Below, piece by piece: positions 1 to 7,576 of a stretch of DNA of 12,439 nucleotides. The DNA comes from Anaerolineae bacterium (GTDB lineage: Bacteria > Chloroflexota > Anaerolineae > DUEN01). Under the pieces are notes generated by a model. The model was not told where the DNA came from, did no database searches, and saw only the letters and a program-made list of their open reading frames with translations. Position 1 is the first letter of the stretch, and the number at the start of each line of letters is the position of its first letter. The position numbers were made by a program, and so were the translations under genes. The stretch is taken from the NCBI GenBank assembly GCA_021159845.1, contig JAGHDS010000107.1, positions 1-12,439 on the forward strand, in the 5' to 3' direction.

Positions 1-1
1 A

Positions 2-595
2 AGCGGGCCCGAGGGACTGGCGTTGTTTTGGCGCGGACCTGTCACTGGCGTGGATCTAGCATTCAAACGTCGGCCATTGCATCAAGCTGTGCGCGCCTCA
101 GCGCTGGCGCTGCCGTTTCAAGATCGCTCCTGGCCCGCCGTGGTCAGCTGTGATATGCTGGAGCACCTTGCCCCCGTGTCGCGGTCTCAAGCGGTGATGG
201 AGATCGCTCGCGTAGCCAGAGAATCCGTATTCCTTGCCTTTCCCAGCGGCCCGGCGGCCGAGACTTGCTACGCTGACCTGGCTCGGCGTCTGCACCCGCG
301 GGTCCCCGGCTGGCTCGCGGATCATCTGGTACACGGGTTGCCGGATGCCGCCGAGGTGGCAGGCTGGCTGCGGTCCCAGGGGTGGAGCGTGAAGGTGAGC
401 TGGCATGAATCGGTGGCAACGCATATGCAGCTCGTCGCCTACGAGTCCAGGTGGCTGATAGGGGCGTTGAGCTACGGGCTGACACGTCTGGTGGGGCCGT
501 GGCTGGCCCCACGCCTACCCATCAACAGCGAAGGGCCGTTGTTGCGAGCTCTGCTCATTGCAGAGAGATCCTCCTCCAACATGATGGACCGATAG
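2..595 (+). CDS. SAM-dependent class I methyltransferase, 5'-truncated
   Basis: The reading frame is open to the left edge, so the N-terminus and the glycine-rich SAM motif I lie outside the window; about 197 C-terminal residues are visible. An in-frame TTG at 23 is not needed as a start because the frame continues upstream of it. The visible part has the later half of a Methyltransf_11-type Rossmann fold: GVDL (acidic strand after motif I), ALPFQDRSWPAVVSCDMLEH (the usual 'lPF.d.sFD.v.....lEHl' stretch), then a strand ending in FLAFPSGP. The C-terminal part (HGLPDAAEVAGWLRSQGWSV) fits the end of such enzymes. The substrate cannot be read; in this setting a sugar, lipid-linked glycan or polyprenyl intermediate is plausible. 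Its TAG stop touches the Shine-Dalgarno sequence of the next gene, so they are probably co-transcribed. Confidence 0.75.
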   Translation, partial: SGPEGLALFWRGPVTGVDLAFKRRPLHQAVRASALALPFQDRSWPAVVSCDMLEHLAPVSRSQAVMEIARVARESVFLAFPSGPAAETCYADLARRLHPRVPGWLADHLVHGLPDAAEVAGWLRSQGWSVKVSWHESVATHMQLVAYESRWLIGALSYGLTRLVGPWLAPRLPINSEGPLLRALLIAERSSSNMMDR

Positions 596-606
596 AGAGG
601 CCATAC

Positions 607-2424
607 ATGCGTCGTACATACCTGGCACTTGTAGCTATATGTATGTTGATCGGTTGGGCAGTCCCGGTCCAGGCTGCCGACGCAGGACCGGATTCTTCGC
701 TCTTCCCTTCTGACAACGAGCGGTTTGGTGTTGATGTGGCATCGGACATCACTCGCTTTGACGTGACCCCGCTGCACGCGGGTTGGTATGCTAACTGGCG
801 AACGAACGCCGCGCCGACACACCCGGCTGGGATGGAGTTCGTCCAACTCATCAAACTTTGCGATGACCAATACCGCACCTGTGCGACGCCGTATCAACCC
901 TATGGCGAGGAGCTGAAGAATACGATACGCAGTGTCCCTGGCTCGCTTTGGCTCATCAGCAACGAGCCCGACCGTCTCGATCTCGTCCATCCCACCGTCT
1001 ACGCCCAGCTATACCATGAGCTCTATTACTTGATCAAGGGGATAGACCCCACAGCGCGGGTGGCCATTGGCGGGGTCGTCCAGGCGACACCGTTGCGTAT
1101 GCAATGGCTGAACATGGTCTGGTCGGAGTATCGCCGCCTGTATCAGGAGACGATGCCGGTCGATGTCTGGAATGTTCACGGTTTCGTGCTGCGCGAGCTC
1201 AAGCCTGGGCTCCCGTTGGATCGCCTGCTGAAATGCGCTCCTCCGGGGGCGAGGGACCTGGGCGCCTGGGGCGCGGGGATCCCGCCGGGTATCGACGCCG
1301 ACTGCGGGATGTGGATTGAGATCGGCGACCATGACGACATGGACATCTTCAAGGCGCAGATCCAGCGGTTCCGACGCTGGATGCGGGATCATGGTCAGCG
1401 TAATAAGGAGCTGATCGTCTCCGAATATGGCATTCTCTTCAATGAGGAGCTGGGCTTCGATGCCGAGCGGGTGCGGGATTTTATGTATGCAACGTTCGAT
1501 TACTTCCTGAACACCCGGGATGGCGATCTGGGTATGCCCGCCGATGGAGATCGACTTGTGCAACGTTGGGCCTGGTTCAGCCTGGAAGTGACCAGCTTTA
1601 GCTGGGGACATACCCGCAGTGCCCTCTTCGATCCCAAAACGCGCCAGATGACTTACCTGGGGCGGGCTTTCTCCGATTATACCGCCTCCCTTGTCACCCC
1701 GTATGTGGATCTTACGCCGAAGGCCATCACTTACACCGTGCTGCAATCCCCGCTCTGGGCTACAGATCCCACCAAGTTGCGCATCGAGGGGACGATCATC
1801 AATCGGGGGAACACGGCCGCCGGGGCTTTCAAAGTGCGTTTCTGGAATGGCCTGGTAGGCTCCGGGACGCCGATCCGGGAGAAAGATGTCTCGGGAGTTC
1901 CTAGCCGCTATGCGGGGGACGCTACCACGACGATCGTCTGGGATAAGCCCCAAGCCCAGGGGACGACAATCACGCTCCAGGCTGATGCCCGGCATCAGAT
2001 CGAGGAATCCAACGAGCAGAACAACACCCTCTCCATGACCCTCGATCTTCCTCTTGACCTGACTGTGGACCCGCCGGATACATCTCATCCGATCCCCATC
2101 GCGGCCGATGGCAGCGCGGTTGATGTTCCTCTCTATGCCCGAGTGCATAGTTTGGGCGGGCGGGGCAGCGATCAGGCCATCACGGTGGAGTTCTGGGATG
2201 GTGACCCCGAAACCGGGGGCGAGCTCATCGGCTCCGATCAGCTACAGCCGGGCTCAGACGGCATGGCTCACGTGGTCTGGCACAACCGACTACCCGGGAC
2301 CTATCGCGTCTTCGCCCGGATCATCGGCGTGTCTGATGACGCCAATCCAGCGAACAACACAAGCTCAAGCGAGATTTATGTAGGTCGTCTCCGATATTTC
2401 CTGCCCATCGCTACTGCCAATTGA
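607..2424 (+). CDS. Secreted clan GH-A-like glycoside hydrolase with two CARDB domains
   Basis: I start at ATG 607, not at upstream in-frame codons: GAGAGG (595-600) sits 6 nt before it and the product then opens with a signal peptide (MRRTYLALVAICMLIGWAVP, likely cleaved after VQA). It has 605 residues. Residues about 40-360 look like a TIM-barrel glycosidase. LWLISNEPD places an Asn-Glu pair at N119-E120, the acid/base position of clan GH-A; LIVSEYGILF places E273 at the nucleophile position, 153 residues later; WNVHG gives H191 between them. Both catalytic glutamates are therefore kept. Residues about 375-481 and 482-597 are two CARDB-like Ig-fold domains (IINRGNTAAGAFKVRFW, ESNEQNNT; ANPANNT). 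The chain ends RYFLPIATAN. GH39-type enzymes such as PslG occur inside exopolysaccharide loci, so glycan trimming is a reasonable role, but family and substrate are not resolved. Confidence 0.8.
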   Translation: MRRTYLALVAICMLIGWAVPVQAADAGPDSSLFPSDNERFGVDVASDITRFDVTPLHAGWYANWRTNAAPTHPAGMEFVQLIKLCDDQYRTCATPYQPYGEELKNTIRSVPGSLWLISNEPDRLDLVHPTVYAQLYHELYYLIKGIDPTARVAIGGVVQATPLRMQWLNMVWSEYRRLYQETMPVDVWNVHGFVLRELKPGLPLDRLLKCAPPGARDLGAWGAGIPPGIDADCGMWIEIGDHDDMDIFKAQIQRFRRWMRDHGQRNKELIVSEYGILFNEELGFDAERVRDFMYATFDYFLNTRDGDLGMPADGDRLVQRWAWFSLEVTSFSWGHTRSALFDPKTRQMTYLGRAFSDYTASLVTPYVDLTPKAITYTVLQSPLWATDPTKLRIEGTIINRGNTAAGAFKVRFWNGLVGSGTPIREKDVSGVPSRYAGDATTTIVWDKPQAQGTTITLQADARHQIEESNEQNNTLSMTLDLPLDLTVDPPDTSHPIPIAADGSAVDVPLYARVHSLGGRGSDQAITVEFWDGDPETGGELIGSDQLQPGSDGMAHVVWHNRLPGTYRVFARIIGVSDDANPANNTSSSEIYVGRLRYFLPIATAN

Positions 2425-2449
2425 TGTATCCATGGGGAGCTGAGACGGA

Positions 2450-3400
2450 ATGAGATTGGAAAGTCGCCATTGCCTGTGGATCACGCTCGTGTTACTGGCC
2501 ATCGTGCTGGCAGCGCTTCTAGGGCCTGGACCCTCAGCCTGGGCGCGCCCGGGTCAACGCCAATATCTTCAGACGGTTCCCACGCCCACACCAACAGGGG
2601 CCGCCTCGCCGCTGCCCACGGCTACGCCATATCGGCCCACGCGCGTGCCTACCAATACGCCGCCACCCGCTCGGCCTACAAACACGCCTGTCAGCACGCC
2701 GACCCCCATACCTAAGCCTGTGGCGATCCCCAGTGCTGATATGAACGTCAGGGCCGGTCCCAGCACCGACGCGGCTGTCGAGGGGACTGCCTACGCTGGT
2801 CGCACGTATGTGATCACGGGGCGCAATCCGGCGGGCGATTGGTGGCGGATCGATTATGAGGGCCTTGCAGGGTGGCTCTACGCTCCGTTGGTTCAAGTGC
2901 AGGGCGATACCACTCAAGTGCCCATCGTGGGCAGTGCGATGCCACCTACTGTAGCGCCCACCGATACCCCTATGCCTACAGCAACACCTGTTCAACTCCC
3001 AGAGCTGGCAGTGCTGGTTACCGCCGACCCGCCGTGGGGCATCCCAGGCCGCGTGGTGACGTTCCGGGTGCAGGTTAGTAATGTTAGCGCTGTCGATGCT
3101 ACGGACGTGGCCGTGCGCGATGATCTGCCCGCGCTGCTCATTCCCGGAGCCGTCCACGGCCAGGAGAACCAGGTAACGATCGAGGGGCAGGTGGTGTCAG
3201 CCCATCTGGGTCTGCTGCCGGCTGGGGGCACCGCGACCATCCTGATCGACGGAGTCATCCGCCCGGATGCTCCGCTGGGTAAGGTCATCGATAACATCGT
3301 CGAGGCGCTCTGCGCGGAAGGCGTTCGCGCGTCCGCCGGCACGAGTGTGCCGCTTCCACCCAAGTACCTGCCGCCAACCGGCGTTCGGCTGTCCCGTTGA
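2450..3400 (+). CDS. Secreted SH3 / DUF11 protein with Thr/Pro-rich linkers and C-terminal LPPTG
   Basis: 316 residues from ATG 2450, with GGGGAG at 2434-2439 as a somewhat distant ribosome site. Order: signal peptide 1-32 (hydrophobic LWITLVLLAIVLAALLG, cleavage after AWA); Thr/Pro-rich linker about 42-90 with 13 Thr; bacterial SH3 domain about 91-152 (MNVRAGPSTDAAVEG, DWWRIDYEGLAGWLY); second Thr/Pro linker 163-182; DUF11-type Ig-like domain about 184-303 (VTFRVQVSNVSAVDATDVAV, then LPAGGTATI); and KYLPPTGVRLSR at the end. SH3_3 domains often bind cell-wall material, and DUF11 domains are extended surface modules. LPPTG fits the LPXTG sortase pattern, but no hydrophobic helix follows it. 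No catalytic residues are seen, so a structural or adhesive surface role is likely. It starts 25 nt after the hydrolase and ends 7 nt before the DUF2723 gene. Confidence 0.8.
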   Translation: MRLESRHCLWITLVLLAIVLAALLGPGPSAWARPGQRQYLQTVPTPTPTGAASPLPTATPYRPTRVPTNTPPPARPTNTPVSTPTPIPKPVAIPSADMNVRAGPSTDAAVEGTAYAGRTYVITGRNPAGDWWRIDYEGLAGWLYAPLVQVQGDTTQVPIVGSAMPPTVAPTDTPMPTATPVQLPELAVLVTADPPWGIPGRVVTFRVQVSNVSAVDATDVAVRDDLPALLIPGAVHGQENQVTIEGQVVSAHLGLLPAGGTATILIDGVIRPDAPLGKVIDNIVEALCAEGVRASAGTSVPLPPKYLPPTGVRLSR

Positions 3401-3407
3401 GGCGATT

Positions 3408-4967
3408 GTGGAACGCGCGCGAGTTACCCGTCGTATCTCCGCTTTATGGCCGCTGGCCCCCATCTTAGTGGTCTTGCCCGTCTACTGGGCAACGCTGGCC
3501 CCCGGTCTGACTTGGAAGCACAGCGGTGCTGACGGCGGCGATCTCCTAACGGCCGCGCTGACGAATGGTGTGCCCCACCCGTCCGGGTATCCTACATATA
3601 TCCTCCTGCTACGCGCGGTGATGAAGCTGCCTGGGCATACACCGGCCTTTTGGGGAAACCTCTTCTCCGCTCTATCGGCCACTCTGGCGCTCATCTTCGT
3701 GGCTCTGGCGAGTGCTCGTGTTCTAAGAGATGTGGGGGTTCGGGAGGGAACCGCACGTCTGGTGGCGATCGTGACGGCGGTCCTCACGGGGCTGGGGCCC
3801 ACGCTTTGGTCCCAGGCCGTGATCACGGAAGTCTACAGCTTACACGCCTGCTTCGTCGCCATCCTGATCTACTTGCTGCTGCGTACAGATGTGAAGGCAG
3901 GCGGAATATGGGGGCTCACAACCGGCCTGGTTTTGGGATTGGGTCTGGGTAACCATATCTCGCTGGCGTTTCTGATCCCTGGGGCGGTTATCTATTTGTG
4001 GTTGGCCGATATTCGCGTGACGCGACGCAGCCTGTTGGGCCTGGCCCTTGGCTGCGTGGTGGGCCTGCTGACCTATGTATATCTGCCCTGGGCGGCCCGA
4101 GGTGATCCGCCGGTGAACTGGGGGGATCCCAGCACGCTGCCTCGGCTGTGGTGGCTGGTCTCCGGCCGGGTGTACCGTCGCCTCATCTTCGCATTCCCTC
4201 TGTCCTGGATCCCCTGGAGGTTGTCTGGCTGGGCCGGTCTCCTGCTGCAAAATCTGACGCTCCCCGGGGTGGCGTTGGCGCTGTTCGGCCTCTGGCAGGC
4301 CAAGGAGGAGCTTCCGGGCCTGTTCGGCATGACGCTCGCTCATGTGGGCGTGTTCAGCATCTACGCTTTGGGATACGACACCGCCGACTCCTATGTCTAC
4401 CTGATCCCCGTCTATATCGCTTTAGCGCCTTGCCTGGCGCTGGGTGCATGGGTGATCGGGGGGGAAGCGGTACGCCGGGCAACAGGCCACGGTGTCCGGC
4501 TCCGTCGGGCGGTGGGCATCATCCTGGCGGTATCTTTTGTCATCTTACCCGTCGCTCAGGCCTGGTCGCACTGGGACGGGCAAGACTTGAGCCAGGATCA
4601 TGAGGCTGTGGATTTCGGACGGGATGCGCTCGCGACAGCTGACTCGAACGCTCTTATCATCGTTGCCACGGACCAACCCACGTTTACCTTATGGTATTTT
4701 CATTACGGCCTCGGCCTGCGCCCCGATGTGACAATCATCAATTCCAGACTGTACGAGTTCGACTGGTATCGTGATTCTGTGACCAGGCGCTACCCGAGTA
4801 TCGTGCTAGCCGGTGGTCGGGTTCGCCCGCCGACGCTCAATGAGGTGATCGCGGCTAATATGAAGGTGCGCCCCGTCTACCTGGCCGAGCTCATTCTGGA
4901 TCCTCTCATGAGCTATAGCGCGAAGCGTCAGGGGCCGCTGTATCGGCTTCAATCTCACGCTCAGTAG
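3408..4967 (+). CDS. DUF2723 (TMEM260-like) multispanning GT-C glycosyltransferase
   Basis: I choose GTG 3408: TGAGG (3398-3402) precedes it at 5 nt, and the residues encoded upstream overlap the previous gene in another frame and are not membrane-like. The product has 519 residues. The DUF2723 signature is clear: LAPGLTWKHSGADGGDLLTA followed by NGVPHPSGYPTY, with D42 and D45 in the first luminal loop where GT-C enzymes carry their catalytic or metal acid. About ten hydrophobic segments fill residues 12-385. A soluble C-terminal part (about 390-519) contains DQPTFTLWYFHYGLGLRPDV (from D422) and EFDWYRDSV, typical of the family. The eukaryotic member TMEM260 is a protein O-mannosyltransferase acting on Ig-like IPT domains. 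Bacterial members are little characterised; transfer from a polyprenyl-phosphate sugar to exported protein or glycan is inferred from fold and family. Confidence 0.85.
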   Translation: MERARVTRRISALWPLAPILVVLPVYWATLAPGLTWKHSGADGGDLLTAALTNGVPHPSGYPTYILLLRAVMKLPGHTPAFWGNLFSALSATLALIFVALASARVLRDVGVREGTARLVAIVTAVLTGLGPTLWSQAVITEVYSLHACFVAILIYLLLRTDVKAGGIWGLTTGLVLGLGLGNHISLAFLIPGAVIYLWLADIRVTRRSLLGLALGCVVGLLTYVYLPWAARGDPPVNWGDPSTLPRLWWLVSGRVYRRLIFAFPLSWIPWRLSGWAGLLLQNLTLPGVALALFGLWQAKEELPGLFGMTLAHVGVFSIYALGYDTADSYVYLIPVYIALAPCLALGAWVIGGEAVRRATGHGVRLRRAVGIILAVSFVILPVAQAWSHWDGQDLSQDHEAVDFGRDALATADSNALIIVATDQPTFTLWYFHYGLGLRPDVTIINSRLYEFDWYRDSVTRRYPSIVLAGGRVRPPTLNEVIAANMKVRPVYLAELILDPLMSYSAKRQGPLYRLQSHAQ

Positions 4968-4976
4968 GTTAGCGAG

Positions 4977-6938
4977 ATGGCTTCCGGTCGTCCCATGAAA
5001 TCACAATCGATCCGCTTAGGTGTTAAAGTCCTGCTACTCGTCGTGGCTCTGGTGGTCGCGGTCGGGGGCGGCCTGGTAGGCTTTCGCGTTTTTCAACATG
5101 CCCGGGCAGCCTGGCTGGCGGCGCAGGCTATTGAGCCACTGGCACGCCAGGCGGTTGCCCATCCGGGTGATGTGCAGACGTTACGGGCGTTGTCTCCACA
5201 TCTGGCCGTCCTCGATGTGGAGCTGACGGCCCTGCGCGATATGGCGATGCCCTTCTTCCCGGTGATGCGACGTCTCGAGGATGTGCCTGGCGCGGGGAGG
5301 GAGATCAGCGCCGCCCCAGATTTGCTGGACGCGGCGGTGGAGCTCACGGTCGCGGCCCGGGTGGGATTGGAAGCCGGGCTGCCGATCCTGGATGCCATCG
5401 CTCGGGAGGATGCCCCTCGAGGTGACGGGACCCGGCTCGATGTGCTGGCCAGCGCGCTACCGCTTCTGGAGGAGACTACGCCGGCCTGGAACTCCGTCGG
5501 TGAGCATCTGGAGCGGGCGAACGTCGCGTTGCAGCGAGTGGATACCTCTTGCTTGCCACCTCCGTGGGGCGGACGACTGCGACGGCTCCAGCAGTTATTG
5601 CCCCAAGCCCTGGCTGCAGCCAGGGTGCTTCCCTACGCTCCGGACTTGTTGGGAGCGAGAGGAAAGCGCGCGTACCTCATCATAGCCCAGAATAGTGATG
5701 AACTACGGCCGACGGGAGGGTTCATCAGTGGAGTGGGGGTTGTCCAGGTATCGGGCGGTAAGCTCACGTCGTTGACGTTCTACGACAGCTATGCCGTCGA
5801 TAACCTGGACCAACCCCACCCGCCCGCGCCGGAGGCGTTACAGCGCTATCTGGACGCGCAGATCCTCTTCCTGCGCGATGCCAACTGGTCGCCTGACTTT
5901 CCCACCAGCGCGCGCGTCATCCAGTCGCTCTACCGGCTCGATCAGGGTGTTGAGACCTATGGCGTGATTGCCTTCGACCTGCCGGCCGTGCAGCAGATCG
6001 TCGCCGCTCTGGCGCCGCTACGCGTTCCTGGCGTCAAGGAGCCGCTGACTGGCGATAACGTCCTGGGGCAGATCAAGGCAGCGTGGGAGCAACCAGCCGA
6101 GGGACTGACCATCGACCGGGACTGGAAGGCGTGGTGGCGTAAGCGCAAGAGTTTCATGCCCGCCCTGGTTCAGGCTGCCATGCAACGATTGACCTCCGGC
6201 GATGTCGATTGGGTCCGGCTGGCGATGGCTGTCCGGCAGGCGGCCGACGAGAGACACATCCTGATCTACCTGGATCAGCCTGTGGCGCAGGAAGCGATCA
6301 CGGCGTTAGGGTGGGATGGGGGGCTACATCCGGGTGACCACGACTATCTGGCCGTGATCGATGCCAACGTGGGATATAACAAGGTGAATGCGGCCGTTAC
6401 GCGCCGAATGGATTACTCCGTTGCGTATCGGGATGGTGGCTGGATTGCTCATCTGACCTTGACATACACGCATTCCTTGACGGCTAGCTTGACTACGTGT
6501 GTGCACAGGGCGGTATACGGGCACACATACGAGGACATGGTGCGGCGCTGTTATTGGGATTACGTGCGGGTGTACGTTCCCGATGGATCCCATCTGATCG
6601 AGGCCGATGGGCTGGAGCCTCAAAGCGTGCGCGAGGAACCGGGTGAGCAGGGCACATGGGTCATCGCTGGGCACTTCGTCATGCGGCCGGGTACGGAACA
6701 CGTGGTTCGCTTCACGTACCAGTTGCCCGACCGCGTGGTCTCGGGAGGGCGTTATGAACTCCGAGTGCAAAAGCAGCCAGGGCTCGTCTCGCTGCCGTTC
6801 CGGCTCGACTTCACGGGGCCGCCCGATACGGTATGGGTTCTGGCGGATGGGGAACCCGGTCAGCACTTGCGTCGCGATCTCATCTTGAGACGCGACATCA
6901 CTCTCCGCATACAGCGCTCCACGCTGTCCCAGAGATGA
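4977..6938 (+). CDS. DUF4012 membrane-anchored extracytoplasmic protein
   Basis: 653 residues from ATG 4977, 9 nt after the DUF2723 stop; the ribosome site is weak, suggesting coupling to the gene before. A second Met at residue 7 is possible but has no better site. One membrane anchor lies near the N-terminus (about 13-38, VKVLLLVVALVVAVGGGLVG), with the rest probably outside. Residues about 50-225 are helical and amphipathic. The DUF4012 core follows: YLIIAQNSDELRPTGGFISG (about 231-255), FYDSYAVDNLD, and DANWSPDFPTSA starting at D301. The C-terminal third is beta-rich. The biochemical function of DUF4012 is unknown to me; it is widespread in Chloroflexota, Actinobacteria and Patescibacteria, often near polysaccharide genes. 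Its place at the end of this run suggests a part in surface glycan or glycoprotein export or attachment. It is intact, with no frameshift. Confidence 0.85.
   Translation: MASGRPMKSQSIRLGVKVLLLVVALVVAVGGGLVGFRVFQHARAAWLAAQAIEPLARQAVAHPGDVQTLRALSPHLAVLDVELTALRDMAMPFFPVMRRLEDVPGAGREISAAPDLLDAAVELTVAARVGLEAGLPILDAIAREDAPRGDGTRLDVLASALPLLEETTPAWNSVGEHLERANVALQRVDTSCLPPPWGGRLRRLQQLLPQALAAARVLPYAPDLLGARGKRAYLIIAQNSDELRPTGGFISGVGVVQVSGGKLTSLTFYDSYAVDNLDQPHPPAPEALQRYLDAQILFLRDANWSPDFPTSARVIQSLYRLDQGVETYGVIAFDLPAVQQIVAALAPLRVPGVKEPLTGDNVLGQIKAAWEQPAEGLTIDRDWKAWWRKRKSFMPALVQAAMQRLTSGDVDWVRLAMAVRQAADERHILIYLDQPVAQEAITALGWDGGLHPGDHDYLAVIDANVGYNKVNAAVTRRMDYSVAYRDGGWIAHLTLTYTHSLTASLTTCVHRAVYGHTYEDMVRRCYWDYVRVYVPDGSHLIEADGLEPQSVREEPGEQGTWVIAGHFVMRPGTEHVVRFTYQLPDRVVSGGRYELRVQKQPGLVSLPFRLDFTGPPDTVWVLADGEPGQHLRRDLILRRDITLRIQRSTLSQR
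5608..5625. repeat. Perfect 18-bp palindrome inside the DUF4012 gene
   Basis: CCCTGGCTGCAGCCAGGG reads identically on both strands, centred on CTGCAG. It lies in frame within the DUF4012 coding sequence (codons for ALAAAR) and the symmetry stops at the flanking G/T. It could extrude or form an RNA hairpin, but may simply reflect Ala-rich GC-biased coding. Confidence 0.5.
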
Positions 6939-6943
6939 GGGAT

Positions 6944-6965
6944 GGGCGAGGACTACGCTCGACCC
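6944..6965. terminator. Weak hairpin spanning the convergent gene ends
   Basis: GGGCGAG (6944-6950) can pair with CTCG-A-CCC (6958-6965), giving a seven-pair stem with one bulged A and a 7-nt loop. It straddles the 14-bp gap between the DUF4012 stop and the HD-protein stop on the other strand. Neither strand has a T-run after it, so it is not a standard intrinsic terminator; it may only slow polymerase, or Rho may act here. Confidence 0.25.
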
Positions 6966-7576
6966 TCGACCTCCGCTTCCAACCGCTGGTAGAACGCGAG
7001 CATGAACGCGTGTCGCTCCGCCGCGATCTCGCGTGCGGTGCTCGTGTATAGCCGATCCCGCAGCCGGGCTAGCTTGCGCACGAACTCATGCACGGGGGTG
7101 TATTCGGACGGCGGGGGCTCCGGCCCGTCCGGGTCTATACTTGCCAGGGGAGCCCAGAGCCTCTGTCCGTGTTTACCGCCATAGGCGAACGCCCGCGCCA
7201 CTCCGATGGCCCCGATCGCGTCTAGCTTGTCCGCGTCGAACAGGCATTGGGCTTCGATCGTCGCCGGGGCGGGTCCAGCCCGGAACCGGTGGGCAGCGAT
7301 CGCTTGGGCTACGGCGTCCACGAAAGGCACGGGTTGCCCCTCGAGGAGCTGCCGTGCTCGCTCCGCCCCTCGAAGGTGATGATCCTCAGGGTGCCGTCCG
7401 CGTTCGATGTCATGCAACAGGGCGGCGGTGCGCACCACCGCGAGATCGGCCTCCTCCGCCCGGGCGATTCGCTCGGCCAGGGCTAGCACGCGCAGGACGT
7501 GGTCGAAGCGATGAGCCGTGTCGGCTCCCTCGTACAGGGCCCTTGCTGCCTCAACTGAGATCGGAAACTCATTCAT
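6953..7576 (-). CDS. HD-domain phosphohydrolase
   Basis: The start is the ATG at 7576 (MNEFPISVEAARAL); the open frame further upstream is only the antisense shadow of the flippase-like gene. 207 residues. The HD metal ligands are present: H26 in AHRFDHVLRV, the doublet H55-D56 in AALLHDIERG, then H66/H67 in EDHHLRG, H96 in AIAAHRF, and D114/D116 in FDADKLDAIG. This spacing fits the YedJ/YpgQ-like single-domain HD group, which hydrolyses phosphomonoesters or nucleotides with bound divalent metal in the cytoplasm. The substrate is not readable. Its ATG overlaps the stop of the flippase-like gene as ATGA (7573-7576), so translation is likely coupled. It is the last gene of the minus-strand trio and faces the DUF4012 gene tail to tail. 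Confidence 0.85.
   Translation of the reverse strand: MNEFPISVEAARALYEGADTAHRFDHVLRVLALAERIARAEEADLAVVRTAALLHDIERGRHPEDHHLRGAERARQLLEGQPVPFVDAVAQAIAAHRFRAGPAPATIEAQCLFDADKLDAIGAIGVARAFAYGGKHGQRLWAPLASIDPDGPEPPPSEYTPVHEFVRKLARLRDRLYTSTAREIAAERHAFMLAFYQRLEAEVEGRA

Noticed and set aside
451..606. N-terminal extension of the glycoside hydrolase
   Set aside because: It overlaps the methyltransferase end out of frame, and would bury the signal peptide that begins at ATG 607.
1009..2148. 379-residue minus-strand open frame opposite the hydrolase gene
   Set aside because: It lies wholly antisense to the GH-A/CARDB gene, lacks any recognisable domain and is rich in Arg, Pro and His as expected of a shadow frame in GC-rich DNA.
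2577..2712. Repetitive CCNAC-rich stretch as a DNA repeat or CRISPR-like array
   Set aside because: It is low-complexity Thr/Pro coding sequence without fixed repeat units or spacers.
3267..3407. N-terminal extension of the DUF2723 protein
   Set aside because: It overlaps the DUF11 coding region in another frame and shows no membrane or signal character; GTG 3408 with TGAGG upstream is better.
6324..6866. 180-residue minus-strand open frame opposite DUF4012
   Set aside because: Antisense to a well-supported gene, with no domain, ribosome site or operon partner.
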